From the NCBI RefSeq assembly GCF_019458805.1, contig NZ_JAIBOA010000006.1, positions 62,001 to 126,000 on the forward strand: 64,000 bases of DNA, written 5' to 3'. Both the position numbers and the translations under genes were made by a program. The notes under the pieces are model-generated. The model worked only from the letters and a program-made list of their open reading frames with translations. It was not told the origin of the DNA and searched no databases. The stretch is from Actinomadura parmotrematis. GTDB taxonomy: Bacteria > Actinomycetota > Actinomycetes > Streptosporangiales > Streptosporangiaceae. Shown one piece after another: positions 44,528 to 54,889 of the stretch (positions within the stretch are counted from its first letter, which is position 1; every line of letters begins with the position of its first letter).

Positions 44528-45625
44528 ATGGCGCTGCGCGGCAAGGCGGCGGCGGTGGTCGCGGTGAGCGGCCTGCTGGCCGTCACGGCGGCCTGCGGCG
44601 GCGGCGGTGGAGGCGACTCCGAGGCCAAGGGGCAGGCGTCCCCGGACGCGACGGCGAGCACGGCCCGGCAGGAGGCGCCGCCGGCCGCCGACAAGCGGCC
44701 GGCGCTCATCGCGTTCGCGGGCGACACGCACTTCGAGGGCCCGCTCCGCGCCCGCCTCGCGTCCCCGAAGACGGCGCTCGGGCCGATCGCGGGCACGCTC
44801 CGGTCGGCCGACCTCACCATGCTCAACCTGGAGACGGCGATCACGACCGGCGGCACCCCGGCGCCCGCCAAGCAGTTCACCTTCCGCGCCCCGCCCTCGG
44901 CGTTCACCGCGCTGAAGGCCGCCGGCGTCGACGTCGTGTCGATGGCCAACAACCACGGCATGGACTACATGGAGGGCGGCCTCCGCGACTCGCTGAAGGC
45001 GATCGAGAAGTCGGGGTTCCCCGTCGTCGGCATCGGCGCGAACGCCGACGAGGCGTACAAGGCGCGGCGCTTCACCGTGAAGGGCAACAGGATCGCGATC
45101 GTCGGGGCGACGCAGGTCCTCGACGACCACCTCATCGAGGCGTGGACGGCGACCGACAGCAAGGGCGGCCTCGCTTCGGCCAAGGACGAGGCGCGCATGG
45201 TGCGGGCCGTCAAGGACGCCGGCGAGGGCTCCGACGTCGTGATCGTCCACCTGCACTGGGGGCAGGAGCTGAAGAGCTGCCCGCTGCCCCGCCAGCAGGC
45301 CCTCGCCAGGAAGCTGATCGAGGCCGGCGCCGACGCCGTGATCGGCGGGCACGCCCACATCCCGCTCGGCGGCGGCTACCTGGACGGCGCCTACGTCGAC
45401 TACGGCATGGGCAACTTCGTGTTCTCCTCGGCGTCGGGGCAGACCGCCAACTCCGGCGTGCTGCTGCTGCGCGTCCAGGACGGCAAGGTCACCGCCGGCA
45501 AGTGGAAGCCCGCCCGCATCAGCGGCGGCCTGCCGCGGCTCATGACGGGCGCGGCCGCCTCGGCCGAGCTGAAGCGCTGGAACGGCCTGCGCTCCTGCAC
45601 CGGCCTGGCGGCGCGCCCCGAATAG
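44528..45625 (+). CDS. CapA-family lipoprotein (copy 2)
   Basis: 365 aa. Type II signal with canonical lipobox 'LAVTAAC', then a Gly-rich and Ala/Asp-rich linker and a CapA domain with the same motifs as copy 1: 'FAGDTHFEGPLRARL', 'MLNLETAI', 'MANNHGMDYM', 'HLHWGQELKSCPLP', 'IGGHAHIPL'. Roughly half identical by eye over the domain, so a tandem duplication. GAGGAGG precedes the ATG. Likely exported, acting on a surface polymer. Confidence 0.88.
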   Translation: MALRGKAAAVVAVSGLLAVTAACGGGGGGDSEAKGQASPDATASTARQEAPPAADKRPALIAFAGDTHFEGPLRARLASPKTALGPIAGTLRSADLTMLNLETAITTGGTPAPAKQFTFRAPPSAFTALKAAGVDVVSMANNHGMDYMEGGLRDSLKAIEKSGFPVVGIGANADEAYKARRFTVKGNRIAIVGATQVLDDHLIEAWTATDSKGGLASAKDEARMVRAVKDAGEGSDVVIVHLHWGQELKSCPLPRQQALARKLIEAGADAVIGGHAHIPLGGGYLDGAYVDYGMGNFVFSSASGQTANSGVLLLRVQDGKVTAGKWKPARISGGLPRLMTGAAASAELKRWNGLRSCTGLAARPE

Positions 45626-45692
45626 AGGTGGACAGCGCCGCCTAGAGGCGTAGCGTCGCAGGTAGGGGTACTGCGACGGGTGGTGGGCGCGG

Positions 45693-47440
45693 ATGCGGGT
45701 GAGGTCGGGCGGCGTCGAGCTGGCGGTCCGGGTGCGGGGCGGCGACGGGGCGCCGGAGCGGCCCACGCTCGTGCTGCTGCACGGCTACCCCGACACCGGC
45801 GCGGTCTGGGACGAGATCGCCGAGCGCCTCGCCCCGCTGTACCGCGTCGTCACCTACGACGTGCGCGGCGCGGGCGCGTCCACGGCGCCGGACGACCCCG
45901 CCGACTACGGCCTGGACGCCCTGATGGGCGACCTCGCCGCCGTCCTGGACGCCGTCGGCGGCGGGCCCGTGCACCTCGTCGGCCACGACTGGGGGTCGGT
46001 GCAGGGCTGGGAGGCCGTCACCGGCGACCGCCTGCGCGGCCGTATAGCGTCGTTCACGTCCCTGTCGGGCCCGGACCGCCGCCACCTCGCCGCCTGGGCG
46101 CGCGAGGCGCTGCGCGGCGGCCCGCGCGACCGCCGCGCGCTCGCCGCGCAGGCCGTCCGCAGCGCCTACATGCCAGTGCTCATGACTCCCGGCGCGGGCG
46201 AGGCGTTCGCGCGGCTGCTGACGGCGACGTACGCGCGGACGCTGCGGCGCGTCGAGGGCGTCCGGCCGCGCCCCGGGCACCCGGCGGAGACGCTCGCGTC
46301 CGACGCCCGCAACGGCCTCGGCCTGTACCGGGCCAACCTCGGCCGCGCTCTCAAGGACGGCGGTGACGGCGAGACCGACGTCCCCGTCCAGATCATCGTG
46401 CCGACCCGCGACCCGTACGGGACGGAGGCGATGCTGCTGTCGGCGCGCGGCCGCGCGTCCCGGCTGCACGTGCGGCGCGTCCCCGCCGGGCACTGGTCGT
46501 TCCGCAGCCGCCCCGACGAGATCGCGGCCTGGATCGGCGAGTTCGTGGCGCACGCCGAGGGCGGCGCGGAGACCGCCGACCTGGCCCGCGCCCGTACGGC
46601 GGGCGAGCCGGGCCGCGAGTTCCACGGGCGGCTCGTCGTCGTCACCGGCGCGGGCAGCGGCATCGGCCGCGCCACGGCGCGCGCCTTCGCCGCTCTCGGG
46701 GCGCGGGTCGTGGCGGCCGACATCGACGAGGCCGCCGCGGAGCGCACCGCCGCCGATATCGGCGGGCACTTCTACGGTGTGGACGTCGCCGACGCCGCCG
46801 CGATGGAGCGGTTCGCCGACTACGTCGCCGAGGTGTTCGGCGTGCCGGACGTCGTCGTCAACAACGCCGGGATCGGCCTCGCGGGCTCGCTGCTCGACAC
46901 CGCCGAGGCCGACTGGGAGCGCGTCCGCGCGGTCAACCTGGACGGCGTCTACCGGGGCTGCCGGCTGTTCGGGCAGCAGATGGTGCGGCGCGGCGAGGGC
47001 GGCCACCTGGTCAACGTCGCCTCGATGGCCGCCTACACGCCGTCCGCCGAGCTGCCCGCCTACTCGGCGACCAAGGCCGCGGTGCTCCAGCTCAGCGAGT
47101 GCCTGCGGCTCGACCTCGCCCCGTTCGGCGTCGCCGTCACCGCGGTCTGCCCCGGCGTGATCGCCACCCCGATCACCCGCAACGCCCGGTACGTCGGCGT
47201 GCCCGCGCCGGTCGAGGGGCGGCTCCGCGAGGCCGCGGCGCGCGCCTTCGAGCGGCGCGGCTACCCGCCGGAGCGGGTCGCGCTCGCGATCGTGCGGGCC
47301 GTCCGCCGCGACCGCGCCGTCGTCCCGGTCGCGCCCGAGGCCCGCGCGGGCCGCGCCCTCGCCCGCGTGTCGCCCGCCGCGACCCGCGGCCTCGGCCGCC
47401 TCGCCCACCGCATGGGCGAGCGCCTCCGCGACGGCTCCCC

Positions 47441-47444
<4 letters not shown>
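45693..47444 (+). CDS. EphD-like alpha/beta hydrolase-SDR fusion
   Basis: 583 aa two-domain protein. Residues 1-290: alpha/beta hydrolase with 'LVLLHGYPDTGAVWDE', nucleophile Asp in 'HLVGHDWGSVQGW' (Gly-His-Asp-Trp-Gly typical of epoxide hydrolases) and a C-terminal His in 'VPAGHWSF'. Residues 305-570: SDR with 'VVTGAGSGIGRATARA', 'NNAGIG', 'VNVASMAAYT', 'YSATKAAVLQ'. Same order and length as M. tuberculosis EphD, implicated in epoxide/lipid metabolism. Convergent with the glucosidase gene, overlapping by 4 nt. Confidence 0.88.
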
Positions 47445-48793
<1,349 letters not shown>

Positions 48794-48923
48794 GGCGGTC
48801 CTCCCCGAGAACGTGAACTTTCCTCGACATTAGGGCCGGGCGGGGTGCCGCCGGAAGGGGTCCGCGGGCCCGTACAGGATCGTCACGTTCGGTATCGCCG
48901 CACGGTGTCCGGCAGGGGCGACA

Positions 48924-49556
48924 ATGGGAGGCGTGACCGAGATCAGGACCCCCCTCCGCCGCCGCCCCGCCCAGCGCCGCAGCGCCGAACGCGTCCAGCG
49001 GATGCTCGACGCCTGCGCGGAGATCCTCGACGAGGACGGCTACGACGGGCTCACCACGACCCGCATCGCCCAGCGCGCCGAGGTCGCGATCGGCTCGGTC
49101 TACCAGTTCTTCCCCGACAAGCGCGCCGTCGCGCAGGCGCTCGCGCTGCGCAACCTGGAGTCGTTCGGCGAGCGGGTGTCGGCGCGGATCGCCGCCGAGG
49201 ACTTCGCCGACTGGTCCGACACCGTCGGCGCGATCATCGACATCTTCGTGGAGATGCACCGCTCGGTCCCCGGCTTCCGGGTGCTGCGCTTCGGCGACGT
49301 CGCCGACATCAACCTGCTCGACGCGGGCGCGTCCAACAACGCGGTCGTGGCGGACCGGCTCCGCGAGCTCATCGTCGAGGTGTTCGGCGCCGCCGACGGC
49401 ACCGGCCTGGAGCGGGCCCTCGCCGTCGCCGTCGAGGCGGGCGACGCGGTGCTGAAGATGGCGTTCCGCAGCGACCCCGCCGGCGACCCGGCGATCATCG
49501 CCGAGGCCGAGCGGCTCATCCACGGCTACCTGGCCGCGCACATCAGCGGGGACTGA
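48924..49556 (+). CDS. TetR-family transcriptional regulator
   Basis: 210 aa. N-terminal TetR HTH: 'RSAERVQRMLDACAEILDED' then 'TTTRIAQRAEVAIGSVYQFF'. C-terminal helical ligand domain. ATG 48924 has AGGGG about 7 nt upstream; GTG 48933 is an alternative. It is divergent from the glucosidase gene (130-bp gap), so that gene is a candidate target. Confidence 0.85.
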   Translation: MGGVTEIRTPLRRRPAQRRSAERVQRMLDACAEILDEDGYDGLTTTRIAQRAEVAIGSVYQFFPDKRAVAQALALRNLESFGERVSARIAAEDFADWSDTVGAIIDIFVEMHRSVPGFRVLRFGDVADINLLDAGASNNAVVADRLRELIVEVFGAADGTGLERALAVAVEAGDAVLKMAFRSDPAGDPAIIAEAERLIHGYLAAHISGD

Positions 49557-49620
49557 CCTGCCCGGACGAGTGGCCAGGCCCCCGCCGCTGCTGGCAGACT
49601 CCGGATGCACAAATCCCCCC

Positions 49621-50244
49621 ATGCAACAGAATCGGGTGAATCCGGTGTCGATCGACAGCGTCCAGCAGCAGACGCGCTTCCTCATGCGCCAGCGCCTCCG
49701 GCTGATGGTCAACCAGTACGAGGTCCACAGCGAGAACCCCGACGGCTCCGAGGGGCCGCTCGTGGCGTTCGCCCAGCAGAAGCGGATGGCGTTCAAGGAG
49801 CAGGTGACGCTCTACGCCGACACCGACAAGCAGCACCCGCTGTTCGGCTTCAAGGCGCGCAAGCGCATCGACCTCGGCGCCACCTACGACATCACCGACG
49901 CGAACGGGCAGCCCATCGGCACGTTCCGCAAGGACTTCAAGAAGTCGCTGCTGTCCTCCACCTGGCACCTGGAGCAGCCGGGCCTCGGCGTCACCACCGG
50001 CAGCGAGCGCAACAAGGGCATCGCGATCCTGCGCCGCGTCTGGGACTTCATCCCCTACGTGGACGCGCTGCCGTTCGCCTGGCCGTACCACTTCGACTTC
50101 TACGCCGGCGACCAGGTCGTCTTCTCGGTGGAGAAGAAGTTCGGCATCCGCGACCGCTACGTCATCGAGGTGAAGGACCCGCGCCTCGACCGGCGCCTGG
50201 TGTTCGCGCAGGCCGTCGCCCTCGACGCCCTCCAGGCCCGCTAG
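49621..50244 (+). CDS. LURP-one-related (phospholipid scramblase-like) protein
   Basis: 207 aa LOR/Tubby-like beta-barrel protein: 'RFLMRQRLRLMVNQYEV' near the N-terminus, 'PLFGFKARKRIDLGATYDI', 'PIGTFRKDFKKSLLSSTW' and 'YHFDFYAGDQVVFSVEKKFG'. The family is widespread in bacteria; function unknown, possibly membrane-associated. ATG 49621 has no clear Shine-Dalgarno. Its TAG stop is the left CTAG of the MITE-like element. Confidence 0.82.
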   Translation: MQQNRVNPVSIDSVQQQTRFLMRQRLRLMVNQYEVHSENPDGSEGPLVAFAQQKRMAFKEQVTLYADTDKQHPLFGFKARKRIDLGATYDITDANGQPIGTFRKDFKKSLLSSTWHLEQPGLGVTTGSERNKGIAILRRVWDFIPYVDALPFAWPYHFDFYAGDQVVFSVEKKFGIRDRYVIEVKDPRLDRRLVFAQAVALDALQAR

Positions 50245-50402
50245 GGCGTGTTTTGTGGATCTTGTTCGTCGTGAGCGGCGTCCAGGTGGTCCCCGGCAAG
50301 GCGGAGGAGGGAGGCGGCCCGGTGCCGGCCGTCGACCGACGACAACGCCGCCGGGGGCCGCCTGGACGCCGCGCAACAGAACGTAGATCCACAGAACACG
50401 CC
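50245..50402. mobile_element. MITE-like palindromic element, 158 bp, CTAG target duplication
   Basis: Inverted termini GGCGTGTTTTGTGGATC (left) and the complement of GATCCACAGAACACGCC (right), 16 of 17 bases matched, with further inverted pairing inward (GCGGCGTCCAGG). Flanked by CTAG at 50241-50244 and 50403-50406, a direct target duplication. No transposase gene inside. CTAG duplication is typical of some IS5-family elements. Both flanking genes keep TAG stops supplied by the two CTAG copies. Confidence 0.85.
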
Positions 50403-51008
50403 CTAGAGCCAGCCCTGCGCGCGGGCGGTGTGCACGGCCTCGATCCGGTTGCGGGCGCCGACCTTGCTGATCGCCGCCGACAGGTAGTTGCGGACGGTGC
50501 CCTCCGACAGGTGCAGCCGCCCGGCGATGTCGGCGACGGTGGAGCCGTCGGCGCCCGCCGCCAGGACGTCGCGCTCGCGCGGCGACAGCGGGTTCGGGCC
50601 CGCGCTCAGCGCGGCGGCGGCGAGCGCGGGGTCGATCACCCGCTCGCCCGCCACGACCCGCCGGATCGCGGCGGCGAGCTCCTGCGCGGGCCCGTCCTTG
50701 ACCAGGAACGCCGACGCGCCGCCCTCCATCGCCCGCCGCAGGTAGCCGGGGCGGCCGAACGTGGTGAGGATGACGATCCGGCAGCCGGGCGCCGCCTCGG
50801 TGATCTTCGGGGCGGCGGTCAGGCCGTCCATGCCGGGCATCTCCACGTCCAGCACCGCGACGTCGGGCGCCAGCTCGGCGGCGAGCGCGACCGCCGCGGC
50901 GCCGTCCGCGGCCTGCCCGACGACCTCGATGTCGTCCTCCAGGCCGAGCAGCGTCGCGAGGGCGCCGCGCACCATGCCCTGGTCCTCGGCGAGCATCAGG
51001 CGGATCAC
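50403..51008 (-). CDS. LuxR/NarL-family response regulator
   Basis: 201 aa. Receiver with 'LAEDQGMVRGALATLLG', Asp in 'DVAVLDVEMPGMDG', 'ILTTFGRPGYLRRAMEGGA' and Lys in 'FLVKDG'. HTH_LuxR at the C-terminus ('LSPRERDVLAAGADGSTVAD', 'LSEGTVRNYLSAAISKVGA'), of the DesR type. GTG 51008 overlaps the kinase stop. The stop is provided by the right CTAG of the MITE-like element. Confidence 0.9.
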   Translation of the reverse strand: MIRLMLAEDQGMVRGALATLLGLEDDIEVVGQAADGAAAVALAAELAPDVAVLDVEMPGMDGLTAAPKITEAAPGCRIVILTTFGRPGYLRRAMEGGASAFLVKDGPAQELAAAIRRVVAGERVIDPALAAAALSAGPNPLSPRERDVLAAGADGSTVADIAGRLHLSEGTVRNYLSAAISKVGARNRIEAVHTARAQGWL

Positions 51009-52144
51009 GGGGTGGACTCTACCGGGACCGCGGGCCGCGCCAGCGGGGCCCGGACGATCACGCGGAAACCGCCCTGCGGGCCCGGTCCGGCGGTGGCGGA
51101 GCCGCCCGCCTCGGCGGCCCGCTCGGCGAGGCCGGTGAGGCCGTTGCCGGGGGACGCGGCGCCGCCCGCGCCGTCGTCGCGGACCTCCAGGACGGCGTCG
51201 CCGCCGTCGCGGCGGACCTCGACGGTGCAGCGGCCCGCGCGGGCGTGCCGGACGACGTTGGTGACGGCCTCGCGGACCGCCCAGCCGAACAGCGCGTCCA
51301 CCTCGTCCGGCAGGTCCGGTCCGGCGGTGCGGACGGCCGCCTCGACGCCGGCGGCGGCGAGCACCGCCCGCGCCCCGTCGATCTCCTCGGCGAGGCTGCG
51401 CCGCCGGTAGCCGGAGATCGCCTCCCGCACGTCGGCGAGCGCGGTCCGCGCGACCGTCTCGATGTCGCCGACCTCGGCGAGCGTGCGGGCCGGGTCCCGC
51501 TCCCCGACGCGGCGGGCGAGCTCGCTCTTCAGCACGATCAGCGACAGGCTGTGGCCGAGCAGGTCGTGCAGGTCGCGGGCGATGCGGAGGCGCTCCTCGA
51601 CGGCGGCGAGCCGCGCGGTCTTCGCCCGCTCGTCCTGGAGCTGCTGGACGAGGGTGCGGGCGTGCCGGAACCCGAACATGAACAGCCCGACCGACAGCGC
51701 CGACACGGCCAGCGTCGTCAGCGCCGAGCGCGACAGCCCGGCGGCGAGCGCCTGCGCCGCGACGAGCAGCGTCGCGCCCGCGACGCCCGCCGGCACCCAC
51801 CGGAACGGCAGCACCATCGCCGAGATCACCGCGAGGTAGATCGGCATGCCGTTCCAGTCGGCGCCGAACGCCGGCGGCAGCACCGCGCAGACCGCCGCGA
51901 ACGCCCCGTACAGCACCCAGGTGCGGCGCCCCGCGGGCCGCGCCCAGCTCTCCATGCTGAGCGGCGTCGCCACGTACAGCGCCACGAACGCCGCGATCCC
52001 GAGGAAGGCGAGGGGGAGCCGCGCGCCGTGGTAGCCGGACGCGGTGCGCACCAGCGGCACCAGGTAGACCAGCCCGAAGACCGCCCAGAACGCCCGGCGG
52101 TGGCGCGACCGCCCGGCGTCGCCCTGGTTCAGCAGGAAGCTCAT
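51005..52144 (-). CDS. Membrane sensor histidine kinase (DesK-like)
   Basis: 379 aa. Five or so N-terminal membrane helices (about 15-150), a linker helix, HisKA_3 phospho-acceptor His in 'RIARDLHDLLGHSLSLIVLK', and HATPase_c with 'REAVTNVVRHA' and 'DDGAGGAASPGNGLTGLAER'. Pairs with the overlapping LuxR regulator. ATG 52144 is used because it starts right before the membrane domain; an ATG at 52216 is an alternative with an acidic N-terminus. Such DesK/DesR-like pairs often sense membrane state. Confidence 0.85.
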   Translation of the reverse strand: MSFLLNQGDAGRSRHRRAFWAVFGLVYLVPLVRTASGYHGARLPLAFLGIAAFVALYVATPLSMESWARPAGRRTWVLYGAFAAVCAVLPPAFGADWNGMPIYLAVISAMVLPFRWVPAGVAGATLLVAAQALAAGLSRSALTTLAVSALSVGLFMFGFRHARTLVQQLQDERAKTARLAAVEERLRIARDLHDLLGHSLSLIVLKSELARRVGERDPARTLAEVGDIETVARTALADVREAISGYRRRSLAEEIDGARAVLAAAGVEAAVRTAGPDLPDEVDALFGWAVREAVTNVVRHARAGRCTVEVRRDGGDAVLEVRDDGAGGAASPGNGLTGLAERAAEAGGSATAGPGPQGGFRVIVRAPLARPAVPVESTP

Positions 52145-52294
52145 GACATCCGGATGGTACGACGGCGCGCCGGGACCGTCGCCGTCCTCGGCGTCGGCGA
52201 GGGTGACCGCATGCATGCCACCGACGCTAGGAACCCGCGGGCCGCCGCGTCAGTGCCCGCTGTCGTCGCCTCGCCATGACTTTTGTCATGCGCG

Positions 52295-53443
52295 TCAGGA
52301 GGTGTTGAGGCGGGCGGCCTGGCGGGTGAGGTGGACGCGTTCGGCGAGGTTGGGGGCCTTCTCGGCCGCCTCGGCGTAGAGGCGCGCCGCCGTTTCCAGG
52401 TCGCCGGCGCGCTCGTGCAGGTAGGCCGCGGCGGCGGTGCGGCGGGGCAGCGCGGCGTCCAGTTCGGCGAGGGCGGCGAGTCCGGCGCGCGGGCCGTCGG
52501 CCTCGCCGACGGCGACCGCGCGGTTGAGCAGGACGACCGGGCTCGCGTTCAGGCGCGCCAGCTCGTCGTACCACTCCACGATCTGCACCCAGTCGGTCTC
52601 CTCGGCGGCGGGCGCGTCGGCGTGCAGCGCCGCGATGGCGGCCTGCGCCTGGTACTCGCCGAGCCGGTCGCGGGCCAGGGCGGCCTGGAGGATCGCGACG
52701 CCCTCGGCGATCGCCGCGGTGTCCCAGCGGCTCCGGTCCTGCTCGGCGAGCGGGACGAGGCCGCCGTCCGGCGCGGTCCGCGCGGCGCGCCGGGCGTGGT
52801 GGAGCAGCATGAGCGCGAGCAGCCCCGCCACCTCGGGATGGTCGACCGCCGCCGCCAGCCGCCGGGTGAGGCGGATCGCCTCGGCGGCGAGGTCGACGTC
52901 CCCCGAGTAGCCCTCGTTGAACACGAGGTAGAGGACGCGCAGCACCGTGGCGACGTCGCCGGGCCGGTCGAACCGCACGCCCGCCACGGTGCGCTTGGCG
53001 CGGCTGATGCGCTGCGCCATCGTCGCCTCGGGCACCAGGTAGGCCCGCGCGATCTGCCGCGTGGTGAGGCCGCCGACGGCGCGCAGCGTGAGCGCCACCG
53101 CCGACGACGGCGTCAGCGACGGGTGCGCGCAGAGGAAGTACAGCCAGAGCGTGTCGTCCACGGCGGGCGCCGGGCCGGGCGCGGGCTCCCCGTCGGCGGC
53201 GTCCTCGCGGCGGCGGCGGGCGGTGTCGGCCCGCGCCGCGTCCAGGAACTTGCGCCACGCGACGGTGATCACCCAGCCCTTGGGGTCGCGCGGCGGGCCG
53301 TCCGGCCAGACCCGGACGGCCTCCACCAGCGCGTCCTGCACGGCGTCCTCGGCCGCCGCGAAATCCGCTCCGCGGCGGACGAGGACGCCGAGCACGTCCG
53401 GCGCGAGGCGCCGGAGCAGGACCTCGTCCACGCCGGTCGTCAC
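52295..53443 (-). CDS. ECF42-like sigma factor with C-terminal TPR extension (DUF6596)
   Basis: 382 aa. Region 2-like 'AEDAVQDALVEAVRVWPDG' and 'PRDPKGWVITVAWRKFLDAAR', region 4 'LTTRQIARAYLVPEATMAQRISRAKRTV', then a long helical extension containing 'VLYLVFNEGYSG', 'LMLLHHARRAAR' and TPR-like helices to the end. This long C-terminal extension and a linked DGPF gene define the ECF42 group. GTG 53443 overlaps the DGPF stop (GTGA). No anti-sigma factor is present, which is usual for the group. Confidence 0.88.
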   Translation of the reverse strand: MTTGVDEVLLRRLAPDVLGVLVRRGADFAAAEDAVQDALVEAVRVWPDGPPRDPKGWVITVAWRKFLDAARADTARRRREDAADGEPAPGPAPAVDDTLWLYFLCAHPSLTPSSAVALTLRAVGGLTTRQIARAYLVPEATMAQRISRAKRTVAGVRFDRPGDVATVLRVLYLVFNEGYSGDVDLAAEAIRLTRRLAAAVDHPEVAGLLALMLLHHARRAARTAPDGGLVPLAEQDRSRWDTAAIAEGVAILQAALARDRLGEYQAQAAIAALHADAPAAEETDWVQIVEWYDELARLNASPVVLLNRAVAVGEADGPRAGLAALAELDAALPRRTAAAAYLHERAGDLETAARLYAEAAEKAPNLAERVHLTRQAARLNTS

Positions 53444-53847
53444 TCGCCGATCGTGGGCGGCACGGTGAGGAACGGGCGCAGCTCCAGCCACTCGTGGATC
53501 GGCCGGCCGCCCGCGCCGGGCGCGGCCGACAGCTCCCCGGCGAGCTCGACGGCGCGGTCGTACCCGTCGACGTCGATCACCATCCAGCCGGCGATGAGGT
53601 CCTTGGTCTCGGCGAACGGCCCGTCGGTGACCGGCGGGCGCCCCTCGCCGTCGTAGCGGACGAACGTCCCCTCGGGCGCGAGGGCGGTCTCCCCGACGAA
53701 CTCGCCGGTCTCCTTCAGCCGGTCCGCGAAGTCCGCCATGTACTGGACGTGCGCGGTGATCTCGCCGGGCGTCCACCGGTCCATGGGCACGTCGTTCACG
53801 GAAGCCGGGGCGCCGCGGTAGTGCTTCAGCAGCAGGTACTTGGCCAT
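53440..53847 (-). CDS. DGPF/YCII-related protein
   Basis: 135 aa. The DGPF signature is complete: 'PPVTDGPFAETKDLIAGWMV', with 'MKYLLLKHY'-like start. The family has a YCII/ferredoxin-like fold and is recurrently encoded with ECF42 sigma factors; its biochemical role is unclear. GAGGAGG precedes the ATG. Upstream gene of the coupled pair. Confidence 0.9.
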   Translation of the reverse strand: MAKYLLLKHYRGAPASVNDVPMDRWTPGEITAHVQYMADFADRLKETGEFVGETALAPEGTFVRYDGEGRPPVTDGPFAETKDLIAGWMVIDVDGYDRAVELAGELSAAPGAGGRPIHEWLELRPFLTVPPTIGE

Positions 53848-53965
53848 GGTGGTCCTCCTCGGTACCGGCGACCCATTCTGGTCGCGCTCACCCCCGGGAC
53901 GGAGCCGCCCGCGCCGTCTCGACATCCCCCGCCGGATTTTTTCCGGACCGGGCGCCGCGCGGCGC

Positions 53966-54745
53966 TCACGCCCGCACGTGCAGGCCGAAGCCCGTGCGGC
54001 CCGGCGCCTCCAGGCCCTCCTTCAGGCGGAGCGACGGGATCTCGTAGTCGCCGAAGTTCTGGCGGCGGAACGCGATCGGCTCGGTCGTCTCCAGCGCCAG
54101 CAGCCGCTCCCGCCACGCCTTCGCGGCGTCCTCGAAGGCGCCGCCGGCCAGCCGGTCGGTGCCGTGGAGCACGAACGGCGGCAGCACCTCCAGGCCCGGG
54201 TAGTAGAGGATCCCGTGGTGGATCGGGAACAGCAGGTCCTCGATCGGGCCGTTGATCCCGCGGTCGCTGTAGTGGGACTCGGGGCCGCCGACGGTCACCG
54301 ACAGGACGGCGCGCCGTCCCCGCAGCGTCCCCTCGCCGTAGCGCTCGCCGTAGCGGGTCGCGTCGTGCACGCCGACGCCGTAGGCGAAGTTGTAGGTGAA
54401 CACGCGGTCGACCCAGCCCTTGAGGATCGCGGGCATCGCGTACCACCACAGCGGGAACTGGAAGATCACCGTGTCGGCCCACAGCAGCTTCTCCTGCTCG
54501 GCGGCGACGTCGGGCGTGAGCGCGCCGGCGTCGAACGCCGCGCCCGAGCTCGGCACCACCTGCAAGGGGTCGGTGGCGTGCGCGCCGTAGTCGGCCGCGT
54601 CCACGGCGGCCTTCCAGCCCATCGCGTACAGGTCGCTGACCCGGACCTCGTGCCCGGCTCCTTCGAGGGTGGTCACGGCGATGTCCTTCAGCGCGCCGTT
54701 CAGCGAGCGCGGCTCGGGGTGGGCGTAGACGATGAGGGCCTTCAT
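53966..54745 (-). CDS. NAD(P)H:quinone oxidoreductase-like flavoprotein (KefF/NQO family)
   Basis: 259 aa flavodoxin-like fold: 'LIVYAHPEPRSLNGALKD' FMN/FAD-phosphate loop, 'DTVIFQFPLWWYAMPAILKGWVD' substrate region and 'SVTVGGPESHYSDRGI'. Family reduces quinones by two electrons. ATG 54745 is chosen; the open frame upstream has no start of merit. Divergent from an XRE regulator, a likely local control pair. Confidence 0.88.
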   Translation of the reverse strand: MKALIVYAHPEPRSLNGALKDIAVTTLEGAGHEVRVSDLYAMGWKAAVDAADYGAHATDPLQVVPSSGAAFDAGALTPDVAAEQEKLLWADTVIFQFPLWWYAMPAILKGWVDRVFTYNFAYGVGVHDATRYGERYGEGTLRGRRAVLSVTVGGPESHYSDRGINGPIEDLLFPIHHGILYYPGLEVLPPFVLHGTDRLAGGAFEDAAKAWRERLLALETTEPIAFRRQNFGDYEIPSLRLKEGLEAPGRTGFGLHVRA

Positions 54746-54889
54746 GGCGGGTCCCTTCGACGAGGTGTGTCGCCCTCGATGCTGGTCCGCGGCGGCCGCG
54801 CCGTTCAGGGGCGCCGTTTCCGTCGGACGGGACTTCCTGGGAACGGCAGGGCCACCCTCCCGCGCGCCGCGGCGGCGATACTGGGCCTC

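Noticed and set aside
50245..50402. Reading the element as a plain terminator between convergent genes.
   Set aside because: The terminal sequence identity over 17 bases plus precise CTAG duplications fits insertion better, although the hairpin could still terminate transcription.
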